From Photobacterium rosenbergii (GTDB lineage Bacteria > Pseudomonadota > Gammaproteobacteria > Enterobacterales > Vibrionaceae), in assembly GCF_003026455.1 (NCBI RefSeq), contig NZ_PYMB01000003.1:186001-250000 (forward strand): 64,000 nucleotides of DNA, given 5' to 3'. The translations under genes and the position numbers were made by a program. Shown here one piece after another: positions 26,658 through 33,953 of the stretch. Numbering within the stretch: position 1 is the first letter of the stretch; each line of letters begins with the position of its first letter. The notes beneath the pieces were generated by a model. It had not been told where the DNA came from. It searched no databases and saw nothing but the letters and a program-made list of their open reading frames with translations.

Positions 26658-28751
26658 ATGGCGAATTATGAATCTGAAAAACTACAAGAAACATTGCTTG
26701 ATTTACTGCGGACAAGAGAGCGGGAAAAGCAATTACGTGAAGAAAACACTGCGATTCTTGCAGGTATTGCCGCAATGGCAGGGGCTAACAATAAACGTCA
26801 AGTTTTCAATAGTTTGCTTTCTGTATTGCGCAAGTATATCGGATTTGAGCATGCTTTGGTGCTCACCAGAGAAGACGAAACAGCACCTTTGCAAGAGCTT
26901 GTGACAACGTGCCGTTTTTTTGAATCCAGTATCTGGCCCATAGGCAATACGTTTATCCGCTCGATGAACGGAGACAGCATTGCGCTTTATGACCCAAGCC
27001 AGGTACACGAGTTCCAAGAGTTATCTCCGGAGATGGTACAGTTCTGCCAATCTGTGTTGTTGACAGGTGTAAAGGTAAGTTCTGGAGATGCGCTATTGCT
27101 CTTTTTTCATTCGAAAAAAGGGCAGTTCACTCCAAATTGCCGCAGGGTACTTGAGCGATTCAGACCTCTACTGGAGCGCGCAATTATCGATATTGACTAC
27201 CGTGAACGTCTTCAGTCACTAGTCACTGCACGCACTCAGGAACTCACGCATAGCCAGCAGCGATTCAAAGATTTCGCAAAGACCGTTGGTGATTGGTTTT
27301 GGGAAGTCGATACCGATTACCGCTTTACATATATATCGTCACCGAACTTAACCAACCATACTGTGGATAGTAACTGTATCCTCGATATATTTGGTGAGGC
27401 TGACCAATACAGAGATAAACTGAAAACCATCTTCGAACAACAACTCGCTTTTGAAGATCTAGAATGGCAATTGCCTGATGATGAGGGCGGACTGTGGATC
27501 AGTTTAAGTGGTACACCATATTTCAACAAACAAGGCCACTTACTTGGATATCGAGGTACGGCCAAAGATATCACTAGTAGAAAGCGCCAGATTGAAGAGA
27601 TTAAAAAGGCAAGAAGACAAGCAGAAGATGCAAACAAGGCAAAATCTGAATTTCTGGCCATGATGAGCCATGAAATTCGCACGCCACTCAATGCTGTTCT
27701 TGGCTTATTGGATATGCTGGGTGACTCTGGACTCGACAACAAGCAGCAAGGCTGGATTAATCAAATGGATCAGTCAGCGCAATTATTGCTGACTATTATT
27801 AATGATATCTTGGATTTATCTCGTATTGAGTCAACCAGCTTTGAGCTCTTCAATAGTCAAATCCGCTTATCTGACTGTATAGATCTGGTCGTCACTCAGC
27901 TAGACGAGCAAGCGAAGAAGAAAGGTATTCGGCTTAGCAGCAACATCCTAAGTGATGTACCACAGCAGATCATCGGTGATAAGAACCGAATCTCTCAGGT
28001 GCTGTTTAACCTGGTAGGTAATGCCATTAAGTTTACCAATGAAGGTTCAGTCTCTGTTGATGTAAGTTGTACCGATAGCAAACTGTTTTTAAAAATCAGT
28101 GATACCGGCATCGGCATTTCACCAGAAGCGCAAAAGCAGCTATTTAAACCATTCAAGCAAGCAGACGGAAGTATTACCCGTAAGTATGGCGGAACCGGTT
28201 TGGGGCTGGCGATTAGCCAACACTTGATCACCAAGATGCAAGGTGAAATTCAACTGGAGAGCCAGTTGGATGTAGGCAGTTGTTTTACAGTAAGTTTGCC
28301 TTTGAATAGCATTGAGATGGCTAATCAAGAGACGGATTTGCCAGCGCTGGATGTCGAGCACTTACCAAAATTGAATATCCTTGTAGCGGAAGATAGCCCA
28401 ACAAACCAGTTGGTGGCAAAACTGATGCTAGAGAAACGTGGCCATAAAGTAACGATTGCCAACAACGGCCAGGAAGTGTTGGATATTGATGAGAACTGCT
28501 TTAGCAAACTCGACATTATCCTGATGGATATCTCGATGCCTATAATGGATGGCATAAGTGCGACAAAGACTCTACGAGAGAACGGCAAGACAATTCCAAT
28601 TATCGCGTTGACCGCCAATGTGATGAAATCGGATCAACTGGCATATTTTGAAGTAGGTATGGATGACTTCATTGCCAAACCAATCATCGCAGGTGAACTC
28701 GATAAGATTCTCGCTAAATATCAGATGTTGATAGCCACTCAGCATTCTTGA
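26658..28751 (+). CDS. Hybrid histidine kinase (NahK/VpsV-like)
   Basis: A 697-residue cytoplasmic hybrid kinase with no membrane segments. The order is: N-terminal coiled coil and GAF-like region (about 10-190), PAS domain (about 205-315), dimerisation/phosphoacceptor domain with FLAMMSHEIRTPLNAVLG (His338), HATPase domain with N, G1 and G2 boxes (DTGIGISPE, GGTGLGLAI) and a C-terminal receiver with Asp624 in ILMDISMPIMDG. No Hpt domain is attached, so a separate phosphotransfer protein is expected. It forms an operon with the FIST protein, which probably controls its autophosphorylation. Confidence 0.88.
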   Translation: MANYESEKLQETLLDLLRTREREKQLREENTAILAGIAAMAGANNKRQVFNSLLSVLRKYIGFEHALVLTREDETAPLQELVTTCRFFESSIWPIGNTFIRSMNGDSIALYDPSQVHEFQELSPEMVQFCQSVLLTGVKVSSGDALLLFFHSKKGQFTPNCRRVLERFRPLLERAIIDIDYRERLQSLVTARTQELTHSQQRFKDFAKTVGDWFWEVDTDYRFTYISSPNLTNHTVDSNCILDIFGEADQYRDKLKTIFEQQLAFEDLEWQLPDDEGGLWISLSGTPYFNKQGHLLGYRGTAKDITSRKRQIEEIKKARRQAEDANKAKSEFLAMMSHEIRTPLNAVLGLLDMLGDSGLDNKQQGWINQMDQSAQLLLTIINDILDLSRIESTSFELFNSQIRLSDCIDLVVTQLDEQAKKKGIRLSSNILSDVPQQIIGDKNRISQVLFNLVGNAIKFTNEGSVSVDVSCTDSKLFLKISDTGIGISPEAQKQLFKPFKQADGSITRKYGGTGLGLAISQHLITKMQGEIQLESQLDVGSCFTVSLPLNSIEMANQETDLPALDVEHLPKLNILVAEDSPTNQLVAKLMLEKRGHKVTIANNGQEVLDIDENCFSKLDIILMDISMPIMDGISATKTLRENGKTIPIIALTANVMKSDQLAYFEVGMDDFIAKPIIAGELDKILAKYQMLIATQHS

Positions 28752-28762
28752 ATCTACGCACT

Positions 28763-28797
28763 AAAAACCGCCGAGCTTTAAACACTCGGCGGTTTTT
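28763..28797 (+). terminator. Rho-independent terminator of the FIST-kinase operon
   Basis: A 13-bp stem AAAAACCGCCGAG / CTCGGCGGTTTTT with a 9-nt loop. Confidence 0.93.
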
Positions 28798-28800
28798 CTT

Positions 28801-28823
28801 TAGGCTTGATGAAATCAAGCCTA
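28801..28823. repeat. Second hairpin beside the terminator
   Basis: Perfect 10-bp inverted repeat TAGGCTTGAT / ATCAAGCCTA with a 3-nt GAA loop, immediately after the operon terminator. Without a T-run; purpose unknown. Confidence 0.7.
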
Positions 28824-28898
28824 GTAATTAACACCATGTTTTGAAGTACCATGCAAACTGACCATTTGCAGCAGTACTTAAAAAGAGGTGTTAATTAC
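28824..28898. repeat. 75-nt multi-stem hairpin element near dif
   Basis: A long imperfect palindrome. Outer arms GTAATTAACACC / GGTGTTAATTAC (12 bp, perfect), then TTTT / AAAA, AAGTAC / GTACTT and TGCAAA / TTTGCA around a 7-nt loop, together about 28 base pairs with small bulges. It contains no ORF. It could be a structured RNA, a MITE-like element or a scar of a dif-using mobile element. It lies 129 bp from the dif site. Confidence 0.7.
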
Positions 28899-29026
28899 CT
28901 ATTTTATGGTAAATAGACAATACTGTTAAATTGTACAGTACTTTGAACAAGAACATCGTTGGAAGAAAAAGCAGGGGAAAGTGGTACATAATGAGATATG
29001 AAAGAACACAGGTTTATAGATACCTT

Positions 29027-29054
29027 ATTTAACATAAGGTACATAATGCGCACT
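29027..29054. other. dif: dif site (XerCD), left boundary of the prophage
   Basis: A 28-bp site. Read on the minus strand, the XerC arm is AGTGCGCATTA, the central 6 bp TGTACC and the XerD arm TTATGTTAAAT, as in the Vibrio chromosome I dif. The complete arms and 6-bp spacer suggest this copy is the functional chromosome-dimer-resolution site kept after phage integration. Its place next to the FIST-kinase operon fits the V. cholerae terminus. Confidence 0.93.
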
Positions 29055-29397
29055 CAGATATAATCCCAGATAGAGATGTCACCATCAGCCCAGACGCCAA
29101 AAAAGTCATGGTAAACGCATGAATCCCTTGGCAATTAAGCTTTTTTGCAATGTCCTTCCATAACTGTTTTATCTTCGGGTTTTCGTTACGGTCGCTGTGA
29201 CATCCCAGTAAGGCTTCCTTCGGATCAATGTTTGCGTGTTCTGCCATGAAAACCGCTTCACTATCAGAGATATAGCGTTTGCCTTTGCGCATTTCAGAGA
29301 TTCGAGCTGGCGTTACATTCAAGTCATGGGCAATCTGCTTGTCTTGTACGTAGTTCATGGCCGATTTATAGCTGTCTAACAGATAATTTGCATACAT
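29029..29397 (-). CDS. Phage HTH repressor with hydrophobic C-terminus
   Basis: A 122-residue protein with a Cro/C1-type helix-turn-helix (QIAHDLNVTPARISEMRKGK) and an unusual hydrophobic tail (about 95-116, FTMTFLASGLMVTSLSGIIS) that could insert in the membrane. The start at 29397 is chosen because GGAGG lies about 7 bases before it. It is divergent from the replication genes, the classic place for an RstR-like repressor, and two matching operators lie upstream. The last codons and the stop are read through the dif site, so the C-terminus depends on integration. Confidence 0.82.
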   Translation of the reverse strand: MYANYLLDSYKSAMNYVQDKQIAHDLNVTPARISEMRKGKRYISDSEAVFMAEHANIDPKEALLGCHSDRNENPKIKQLWKDIAKKLNCQGIHAFTMTFLASGLMVTSLSGIISECALCTLC

Positions 29398-29433
29398 AGA
29401 AAAATCCTCCCTAGGCATATCATAACCCTTTAT

Positions 29434-29449
29434 TTCCGATTTTTCGGAA
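29434..29449. promoter_or_regulatory. Probable phage repressor operator 1
   Basis: TTCCGATTTTTCGGAA has half-sites TTCCG and CGGAA separated by 6 bp. It lies upstream of the repressor start. A second site with identical half-sites and spacing lies 23 bp away. Confidence 0.7.
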
Positions 29450-29456
29450 CTTGTAA

Positions 29457-29472
29457 TTCCGCTCAATCGGAA
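29457..29472. promoter_or_regulatory. Probable phage repressor operator 2
   Basis: TTCCGCTCAATCGGAA has the same TTCCG-N6-CGGAA pattern as operator 1, centred 23 bp (about two helical turns) away, which suits cooperative repressor binding between divergent promoters. Confidence 0.7.
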
Positions 29473-29516
29473 TTAGATTGGACTCCAACTTGTTTACGAC
29501 ATGATTTGAGAGCCTT

Positions 29517-29729
29517 ATGACGGCCCAGCAGCTCTACTACGAAATCAACGACGACGGCTCTGGTTTTGCCTTTATTGACGGTGAACCTGAGTACTTCCGC
29601 TCGTTGTCGGAGCTGCATCAAATCGGACAGGAATTTTACCCTGCGGGCTACGAACTCCACCAAGTGACCGCAGATAATTGGCAATCACTTTACGACTCGG
29701 GGGTTTTTGATAATGGCTGCAATTATTGA
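29517..29729 (+). CDS. Small phage protein before the replication gene
   Basis: A 70-residue acidic protein (starts MTAQQLYYEINDDGSG) that overlaps the start of the replication initiator by 17 bp, indicating coupling. Small ORFs in this position are common in Vibrio filamentous phages. No function is known to me. GAGAG precedes the ATG. Confidence 0.65.
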   Translation: MTAQQLYYEINDDGSGFAFIDGEPEYFRSLSELHQIGQEFYPAGYELHQVTADNWQSLYDSGVFDNGCNY

Positions 29730-30984
29730 TTACCTGTCCTTCACTTGGACACCCGAGGAACTCGCTCAAATCTTCGACCTCGCCAAAACTGGCGCCACCA
29801 TCAAAGCTATTCGTGGTTTTGAGTTCAATGAATATGGTGACCGCGTAACGAATCAATCTCTTGATACCGCTGCCATTGATTACAAAGCCGCTGTCCGTGC
29901 AAAGCTACGTGATACTGAGTTTGCCATCGGCTCCGACTCGCGCAAGTTCCATGAGATTAAACGCGATCTGCTCGATCATTTCGGACTGAACACTCTCGAC
30001 TGTCTCTGCCACGGTGAGATCGATCGCTTCATAAACCGTTTGAATCATGGCCTCGGTAAGTTTGGTAATGACTGGTCTTTCTCGCTGCGCTCCGGTGGTT
30101 TCTCTGGTTATCCTCACTCTGCCAACATCTTGGTTAACGGCCAACAAGCTGGTCTTTGTGCTTGGGGAGCTAAAAACCACGGCTGTTATGTTTCGTTCTC
30201 CGGCACCGGTACGGCTGTTTTGGATTTGAAAGAAGTCCATAACGTCTTGCACCAACTACCAGGGTCAAAGATCACCCGCGTTGATATCGCTTTCGATTCT
30301 TTGGATGGCAAATACAACATCCAAACCGCGCGCAAGATGGCTGAACACGGCCAGTTCATTACTCGTGGTCGTCCGGCATCTTACTGCTATATCGAGTCGG
30401 GCCATCTATCTCACCGTGTGAGCTACCAGAAAACATCTGGCAAAGATGAATCCGTCAAAAAACGTTTTGGTTTTGTGGCTGACAAAGGCAAATCGTTTTA
30501 TGTCGGTACACGTGATGCGGGCAAGATGCTCCGCGTGTATGAGAAAGGCAAACAACTGAATTCTGAACATCAGGATTGGGTCCGTTGGGAACTCGAACTT
30601 CGGGCAAAGGATCGCGTGTTGCCGTTTGATGTATTGCTCACGCCGGACAAGTATTTGGCAGGTGCATACCCTGCCCTTAACTTCGTAAGCACCGAGGAAC
30701 AATGCGCCATTGCGACCCATAAGCGCAAATGGTTTACCAGCGTAGATAACGCCGTTCGTAACGGTGCAACCCAGTGCGGCAAGTTGGTTAACTTCATGCG
30801 TCACTGTATTGGCCTTGAAGACAGTCAAATTATCAAGCTGCTGACTAACCATCTGGAAGACCATGAAATTCCTGACCGATTGAACTTGCCTGTGGTCGAC
30901 GATACGCCGCAATCAGTTGGGATCAAGTTGCAATGTTTGCGGCTGATTGATCCGGACTCTCACGATATTTACTCCCTAGCATAA
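29713..30984 (+). CDS. Phage replication initiation protein (RstA-like)
   Basis: A 423-residue rolling-circle replication initiator of the RstA/Phage_CRI type. The N-terminal region has the MAAIIDYLSFTW start and the middle has the KITRVDIAFDSLDG block, which carries the acidic and aromatic residues typical of these relaxase-like initiators, then FYVGTRDAGKMLRVYEKGKQ and WVRWELELR. It nicks the phage origin to start ssDNA production. The ATG at 29713 is used; a TTG two codons upstream opens the frame. Confidence 0.88.
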   Translation: MAAIIDYLSFTWTPEELAQIFDLAKTGATIKAIRGFEFNEYGDRVTNQSLDTAAIDYKAAVRAKLRDTEFAIGSDSRKFHEIKRDLLDHFGLNTLDCLCHGEIDRFINRLNHGLGKFGNDWSFSLRSGGFSGYPHSANILVNGQQAGLCAWGAKNHGCYVSFSGTGTAVLDLKEVHNVLHQLPGSKITRVDIAFDSLDGKYNIQTARKMAEHGQFITRGRPASYCYIESGHLSHRVSYQKTSGKDESVKKRFGFVADKGKSFYVGTRDAGKMLRVYEKGKQLNSEHQDWVRWELELRAKDRVLPFDVLLTPDKYLAGAYPALNFVSTEEQCAIATHKRKWFTSVDNAVRNGATQCGKLVNFMRHCIGLEDSQIIKLLTNHLEDHEIPDRLNLPVVDDTPQSVGIKLQCLRLIDPDSHDIYSLA

Positions 30985-31002
30985 TGAATAAGGAAATCGA
31001 CA

Positions 31003-31305
31003 ATGACGACACTTACAGTAATGGTAACGGGCGCGGTACTCGGCTCGGGTATCTCTAAAAAATCGGGATCGCCCAAGCCGTACCAAATGGCGAACGTGAT
31101 GTACTTGGCCCCATCCGAATCTTTCCAGAATGATGACCACAACATCCAGCGTTGCGGTATGCAGGAAAAGCAAATCCCGATGGTGTTTAACCAGAATGTT
31201 TACGCGCAGTTCGCCCAGCTCTCCTACCCGCTTCAACTCCAGCTGATCCTTGAGCCGGACCCAAGCAACCCGACCCGTAATGTGGTGGTCGATTTCAAGG
31301 AGTAA
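31003..31305 (+). CDS. ssDNA-binding-like phage protein (DUF1293/RstB-like)
   Basis: A 100-residue protein with the size and place of the pV/RstB-like single-stranded-DNA-binding protein that coats newly made phage ssDNA. It begins MTTLTVMVTGAVLG and has no membrane segment. AAGGA lies 7 bases before the ATG. Family recall (DUF1293) is moderate; the role follows from gene order. Confidence 0.75.
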   Translation: MTTLTVMVTGAVLGSGISKKSGSPKPYQMANVMYLAPSESFQNDDHNIQRCGMQEKQIPMVFNQNVYAQFAQLSYPLQLQLILEPDPSNPTRNVVVDFKE

Positions 31306-31310
31306 AGCCG

Positions 31311-31451
31311 ATGCACAAGGATGTGCCTGAATTTTACCTGCCGCTTCGTTTTCAATGTGTGTTCGTTCGTTATTACACAATACAGGTACAAACTGGAAGA
31401 GAATTACCTATTTGGATATATGACCGATATGTCCTGCCATTTTTGAGGTAA
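31311..31451 (+). CDS. Small phage ORF (46 aa)
   Basis: A 46-residue ORF read directly (starts MHKDVPEFYLPLRFQ), five bases after the ssDNA-binding gene and three before the next ORF, so it fits the tightly packed phage genome. AGGAGT lies before the ATG. Function unknown. Confidence 0.55.
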   Translation: MHKDVPEFYLPLRFQCVFVRYYTIQVQTGRELPIWIYDRYVLPFLR

Positions 31452-31453
31452 CT

Positions 31454-31636
31454 ATGTATATCCCAGTCTGCACGGTCGAGCTTATCAATGGCGATTGCCC
31501 TGTAGGCTGGACAGTTAAATATGTCGCGGATATTGCACTGTCGGCGTCAGATTTAAAAACACTGATTGGAACATCTTTAATTCCATTGGTGACTGCATTT
31601 GCATTTAGGCAAATACGTTTATCTATCTCTGATTAA
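31454..31636 (+). CDS. Small phage membrane protein, candidate minor coat
   Basis: A 60-residue protein with a hydrophobic C-terminal half (LKTLIGTSLIPLVTAFAF) ending in a basic tail. Two cysteines and GDCPVGW lie in the N-terminal part. Its place just before the major coat gene and its size suggest a minor coat protein of the pVII/pIX class, but this is inference. Confidence 0.6.
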   Translation: MYIPVCTVELINGDCPVGWTVKYVADIALSASDLKTLIGTSLIPLVTAFAFRQIRLSISD

Positions 31637-31651
31637 TAAGGATTGTTATTT

Positions 31652-31855
31652 ATGAAGAAGTCTAACTTTGTTTTACTTGCGCTCGCTGCAACAACCGTTG
31701 CTTCTCCTGCAATGGCTGAAGCAATTGATGTATCAGGTGCCGTTGCAGTTATTGGTGGTATTACTGCCGCTGTTGCTGCGGTCGGTGCAGCTAAACTTGC
31801 TCCGGCTGCAACGGCTGTTGCCTTCAAGTGGGTTAAAGGTGCCGTCTTTGGTTAA
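31652..31855 (+). CDS. Major coat protein (pVIII-like)
   Basis: A 67-residue precursor with signal peptide cleaved after SPAMA (about residue 22), giving a mature protein of about 45 residues. The mature form has a short acidic N-terminus (AEAIDVSG), a long Ala/Val/Gly helix and a basic C-terminus (FKWVKGAVFG) that contacts DNA inside the virion. This is the inovirus pVIII pattern. The ATG at 31652 is used; the frame extends slightly upstream through a TTG. Confidence 0.9.
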   Translation: MKKSNFVLLALAATTVASPAMAEAIDVSGAVAVIGGITAAVAAVGAAKLAPAATAVAFKWVKGAVFG

Positions 31856-31919
31856 TTGATAATTCTCATTCATTTCAATTAAGGGTGGCTTTCTGCCGCC
31901 CTTTTTTATTGGAGGCATT

Positions 31920-32009
31920 ATGTTAGACCAATCATGGGTGTTGGGCGGATATTGCATGGCTATTTTTGTTCTGTCTATGTCGCTCTTGTTGTCCGGTGGG
32001 CGCAATTAA
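31920..32009 (+). CDS. 29-residue phage membrane protein, pVII/pIX-like
   Basis: A very short ORF read directly, starting MLDQSWVLGGYCMAIF with one membrane helix and a basic end (SGGRN). A GGAGG ribosome-binding site precedes the ATG and it lies between pVIII and pIII, where short minor coat proteins are found. Too short for family matching, but strongly supported by context. Confidence 0.65.
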   Translation: MLDQSWVLGGYCMAIFVLSMSLLLSGGRN

Positions 32010-32019
32010 GGTGATAACT

Positions 32020-33612
32020 ATGCGATTATCTGTTTTCTTTTTATTTTTTATTAGTTTCAATGTTATTGCTTCTGAGAATATTCAAATATCAGGTACATGT
32101 ACTATATTACGTACAAAATACACCAATAAAACATTAAATTGGTGTGTGTCGTTAGCTGAAAATAATCCACGGTGGTGGGGGTCACACAATACTGAACATA
32201 GTATTACCGTACAACAAAAATCCTTATATTATTATAACCTTTTTTCCAGCAGTGGTTTTAATGCTGGCGATTTTAGGGCTACGTCTTTTTGTCCTGAAGA
32301 TATGACTTTGTCTCCTAAAGGTGAATGTGTTCCTCAAGACTCAGTGAATTACTGTTCATCAGAGCAATTCAATCAAGACAAAATATCTGCAGAACAAGAC
32401 TGTATTAATAGCTTACCTGAAAACCATAATATGAACTTTTCTGCATCCTGTAATGCTGAAACGGCCTCGGCTAATTTTCAATGTGATTACATCCCTCTTG
32501 ATGACTGCACTGGCCCTGGTTGTAACGATTCAGAAGATGATGACATTGATAGTGGTCTTCCAGATACTGACGATTCAGATAATGATGGTGTCGGTTCAGG
32601 CGATGGCGATATTGATTCGGGTCTTCCTGACGGCGGGGATTCAGATGATGATGGTAATTCAGATAGCGGAGGTGGTTCCGGTGGTGGTGATGTTGACGGC
32701 GGTTTACCTGATGGCGGTAATAACAACGCTCCTGATTTTTGCCGTGATAACCCAGATGTATGTTTGTACCCACCGGATGATCCAGCCTGTATTGAGAATC
32801 CGGCCCTGTGCGATGTAGAACCGACCGACGATATTATTGCGGCTATTCAACAAGCGACAGCTGCTATAAAAGACCAACACTTTAATACTAACGTTGCAAT
32901 CAAAAAGAACACCCAAGTTTCTAATAATATTGCTAATGATATTTTGAGCTCATCAGAACACGTAAACAAACAAATCAAAACTCTTATTGATACCAATATG
33001 GTGAGTAATGACCTAGCCATTGAAGGAAATGATTTAATTGAGAAGAATACCATCAATGTCGTTAAATCAATCAATGATGGCTCTGGGGATATTGTTGATG
33101 CCGTTGATAAAGGCACGTCTGAGTTAAAAGAAATTAAAAAAGAAGTTGTGGATTTTGCTCAAGAAATGTCTAAAGGATTTTGTGAGCGGAATAAAGACCA
33201 CCACTCGTGCCAGTCTAAAAAATCCGATATAACAAAATGCGCCACCTTTACATGTGAAGGTGAACCTGTATTTTGCAACCTACTGCGAATTGAGCACGAA
33301 AAACAATGTTATAAACCAAACTTTAAAGACATTGATGCTGGCATAGATTCCATTATTGCATCTGGTGAAAATGCTGAATTGATTAACCCAGAGATTCTGG
33401 ATTTCTCAAAGGCCGATACGAAGTATTTAGATGGTGGTGTTAAGTTAGCAGCTAATTGCCCTTCACCAATCCAAGTATCTGTATTGGGTGAATCATTGAG
33501 TTTTAGCTATCAGCCATTATGTGACTTTGCTAAATATCTTCATCCTCTAATCATTTCTCTGTCTTGGGTAATAGCTGCTTTTACTGTTGGCCGTGGTATT
33601 GGTAATTTATAG
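32020..33612 (+). CDS. Minor coat / receptor-binding protein pIII
   Basis: A 530-residue protein with a signal peptide (residues 1-17, MRLSVFFLFFISFNVIA), Cys-rich N-terminal domain, a long flexible Asp/Gly/Ser linker (about 165-245) that contains a repeated DIDSGLPD/DGGLPDGG motif, an extended helical region and a C-terminal membrane anchor (HPLIISLSWVIAAFTVG). This is the pIII layout: N-terminal receptor-binding part, glycine-rich linker, and C-terminal part that stays in the membrane until virion release. The start at 32020 is supported by AAGGTG and the signal peptide. Confidence 0.88.
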   Translation: MRLSVFFLFFISFNVIASENIQISGTCTILRTKYTNKTLNWCVSLAENNPRWWGSHNTEHSITVQQKSLYYYNLFSSSGFNAGDFRATSFCPEDMTLSPKGECVPQDSVNYCSSEQFNQDKISAEQDCINSLPENHNMNFSASCNAETASANFQCDYIPLDDCTGPGCNDSEDDDIDSGLPDTDDSDNDGVGSGDGDIDSGLPDGGDSDDDGNSDSGGGSGGGDVDGGLPDGGNNNAPDFCRDNPDVCLYPPDDPACIENPALCDVEPTDDIIAAIQQATAAIKDQHFNTNVAIKKNTQVSNNIANDILSSSEHVNKQIKTLIDTNMVSNDLAIEGNDLIEKNTINVVKSINDGSGDIVDAVDKGTSELKEIKKEVVDFAQEMSKGFCERNKDHHSCQSKKSDITKCATFTCEGEPVFCNLLRIEHEKQCYKPNFKDIDAGIDSIIASGENAELINPEILDFSKADTKYLDGGVKLAANCPSPIQVSVLGESLSFSYQPLCDFAKYLHPLIISLSWVIAAFTVGRGIGNL

Positions 33613-33620
33613 GAGGCTTT

Positions 33621-33950
33621 ATGGGTTTTATTGTAAATTGGATTGCTTGGCTTGGTGCTTCTTTCCTCCCTAAATTAGTTCCCCTTATCAAAGCCATTGT
33701 TATCCATTGTGCTATTGCGCTCGGCTTTTCACTCGTCGTTGTTGAAGGTGTTAATCAAGGGTTCGATTACTTTGTGAATAAGATTGATGCCAGTTTGGGT
33801 GGTATGCCTTCTGACATTGTTGGCATGATGGGATTACTCGGGTTGGACCAATCCATCAATATTATCCTTACCGCTCACCTATTTGTACTTGGCCTTAAAG
33901 GCTTGTCTTCTCAAAAATATCTTCCTTCATGGCGCGGTACGGGGAAATAA
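33621..33950 (+). CDS. Minor coat protein pVI-like (DUF2523)
   Basis: A 109-residue protein with several hydrophobic segments (about 5-45 and 70-100), located between pIII and pI as pVI is in other filamentous phages. pVI caps the virion together with pIII. GGAGG precedes the ATG. Family assignment to DUF2523 is from order and layout. Confidence 0.8.
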   Translation: MGFIVNWIAWLGASFLPKLVPLIKAIVIHCAIALGFSLVVVEGVNQGFDYFVNKIDASLGGMPSDIVGMMGLLGLDQSINIILTAHLFVLGLKGLSSQKYLPSWRGTGK

Positions 33951-33953
33951 ATT

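Noticed and set aside
32471..32773. Minus-strand frame rich in His/Pro/Ser opposite pIII
   Set aside because: It is the complement of the Asp/Gly/Ser linker repeat of pIII, not a real gene.
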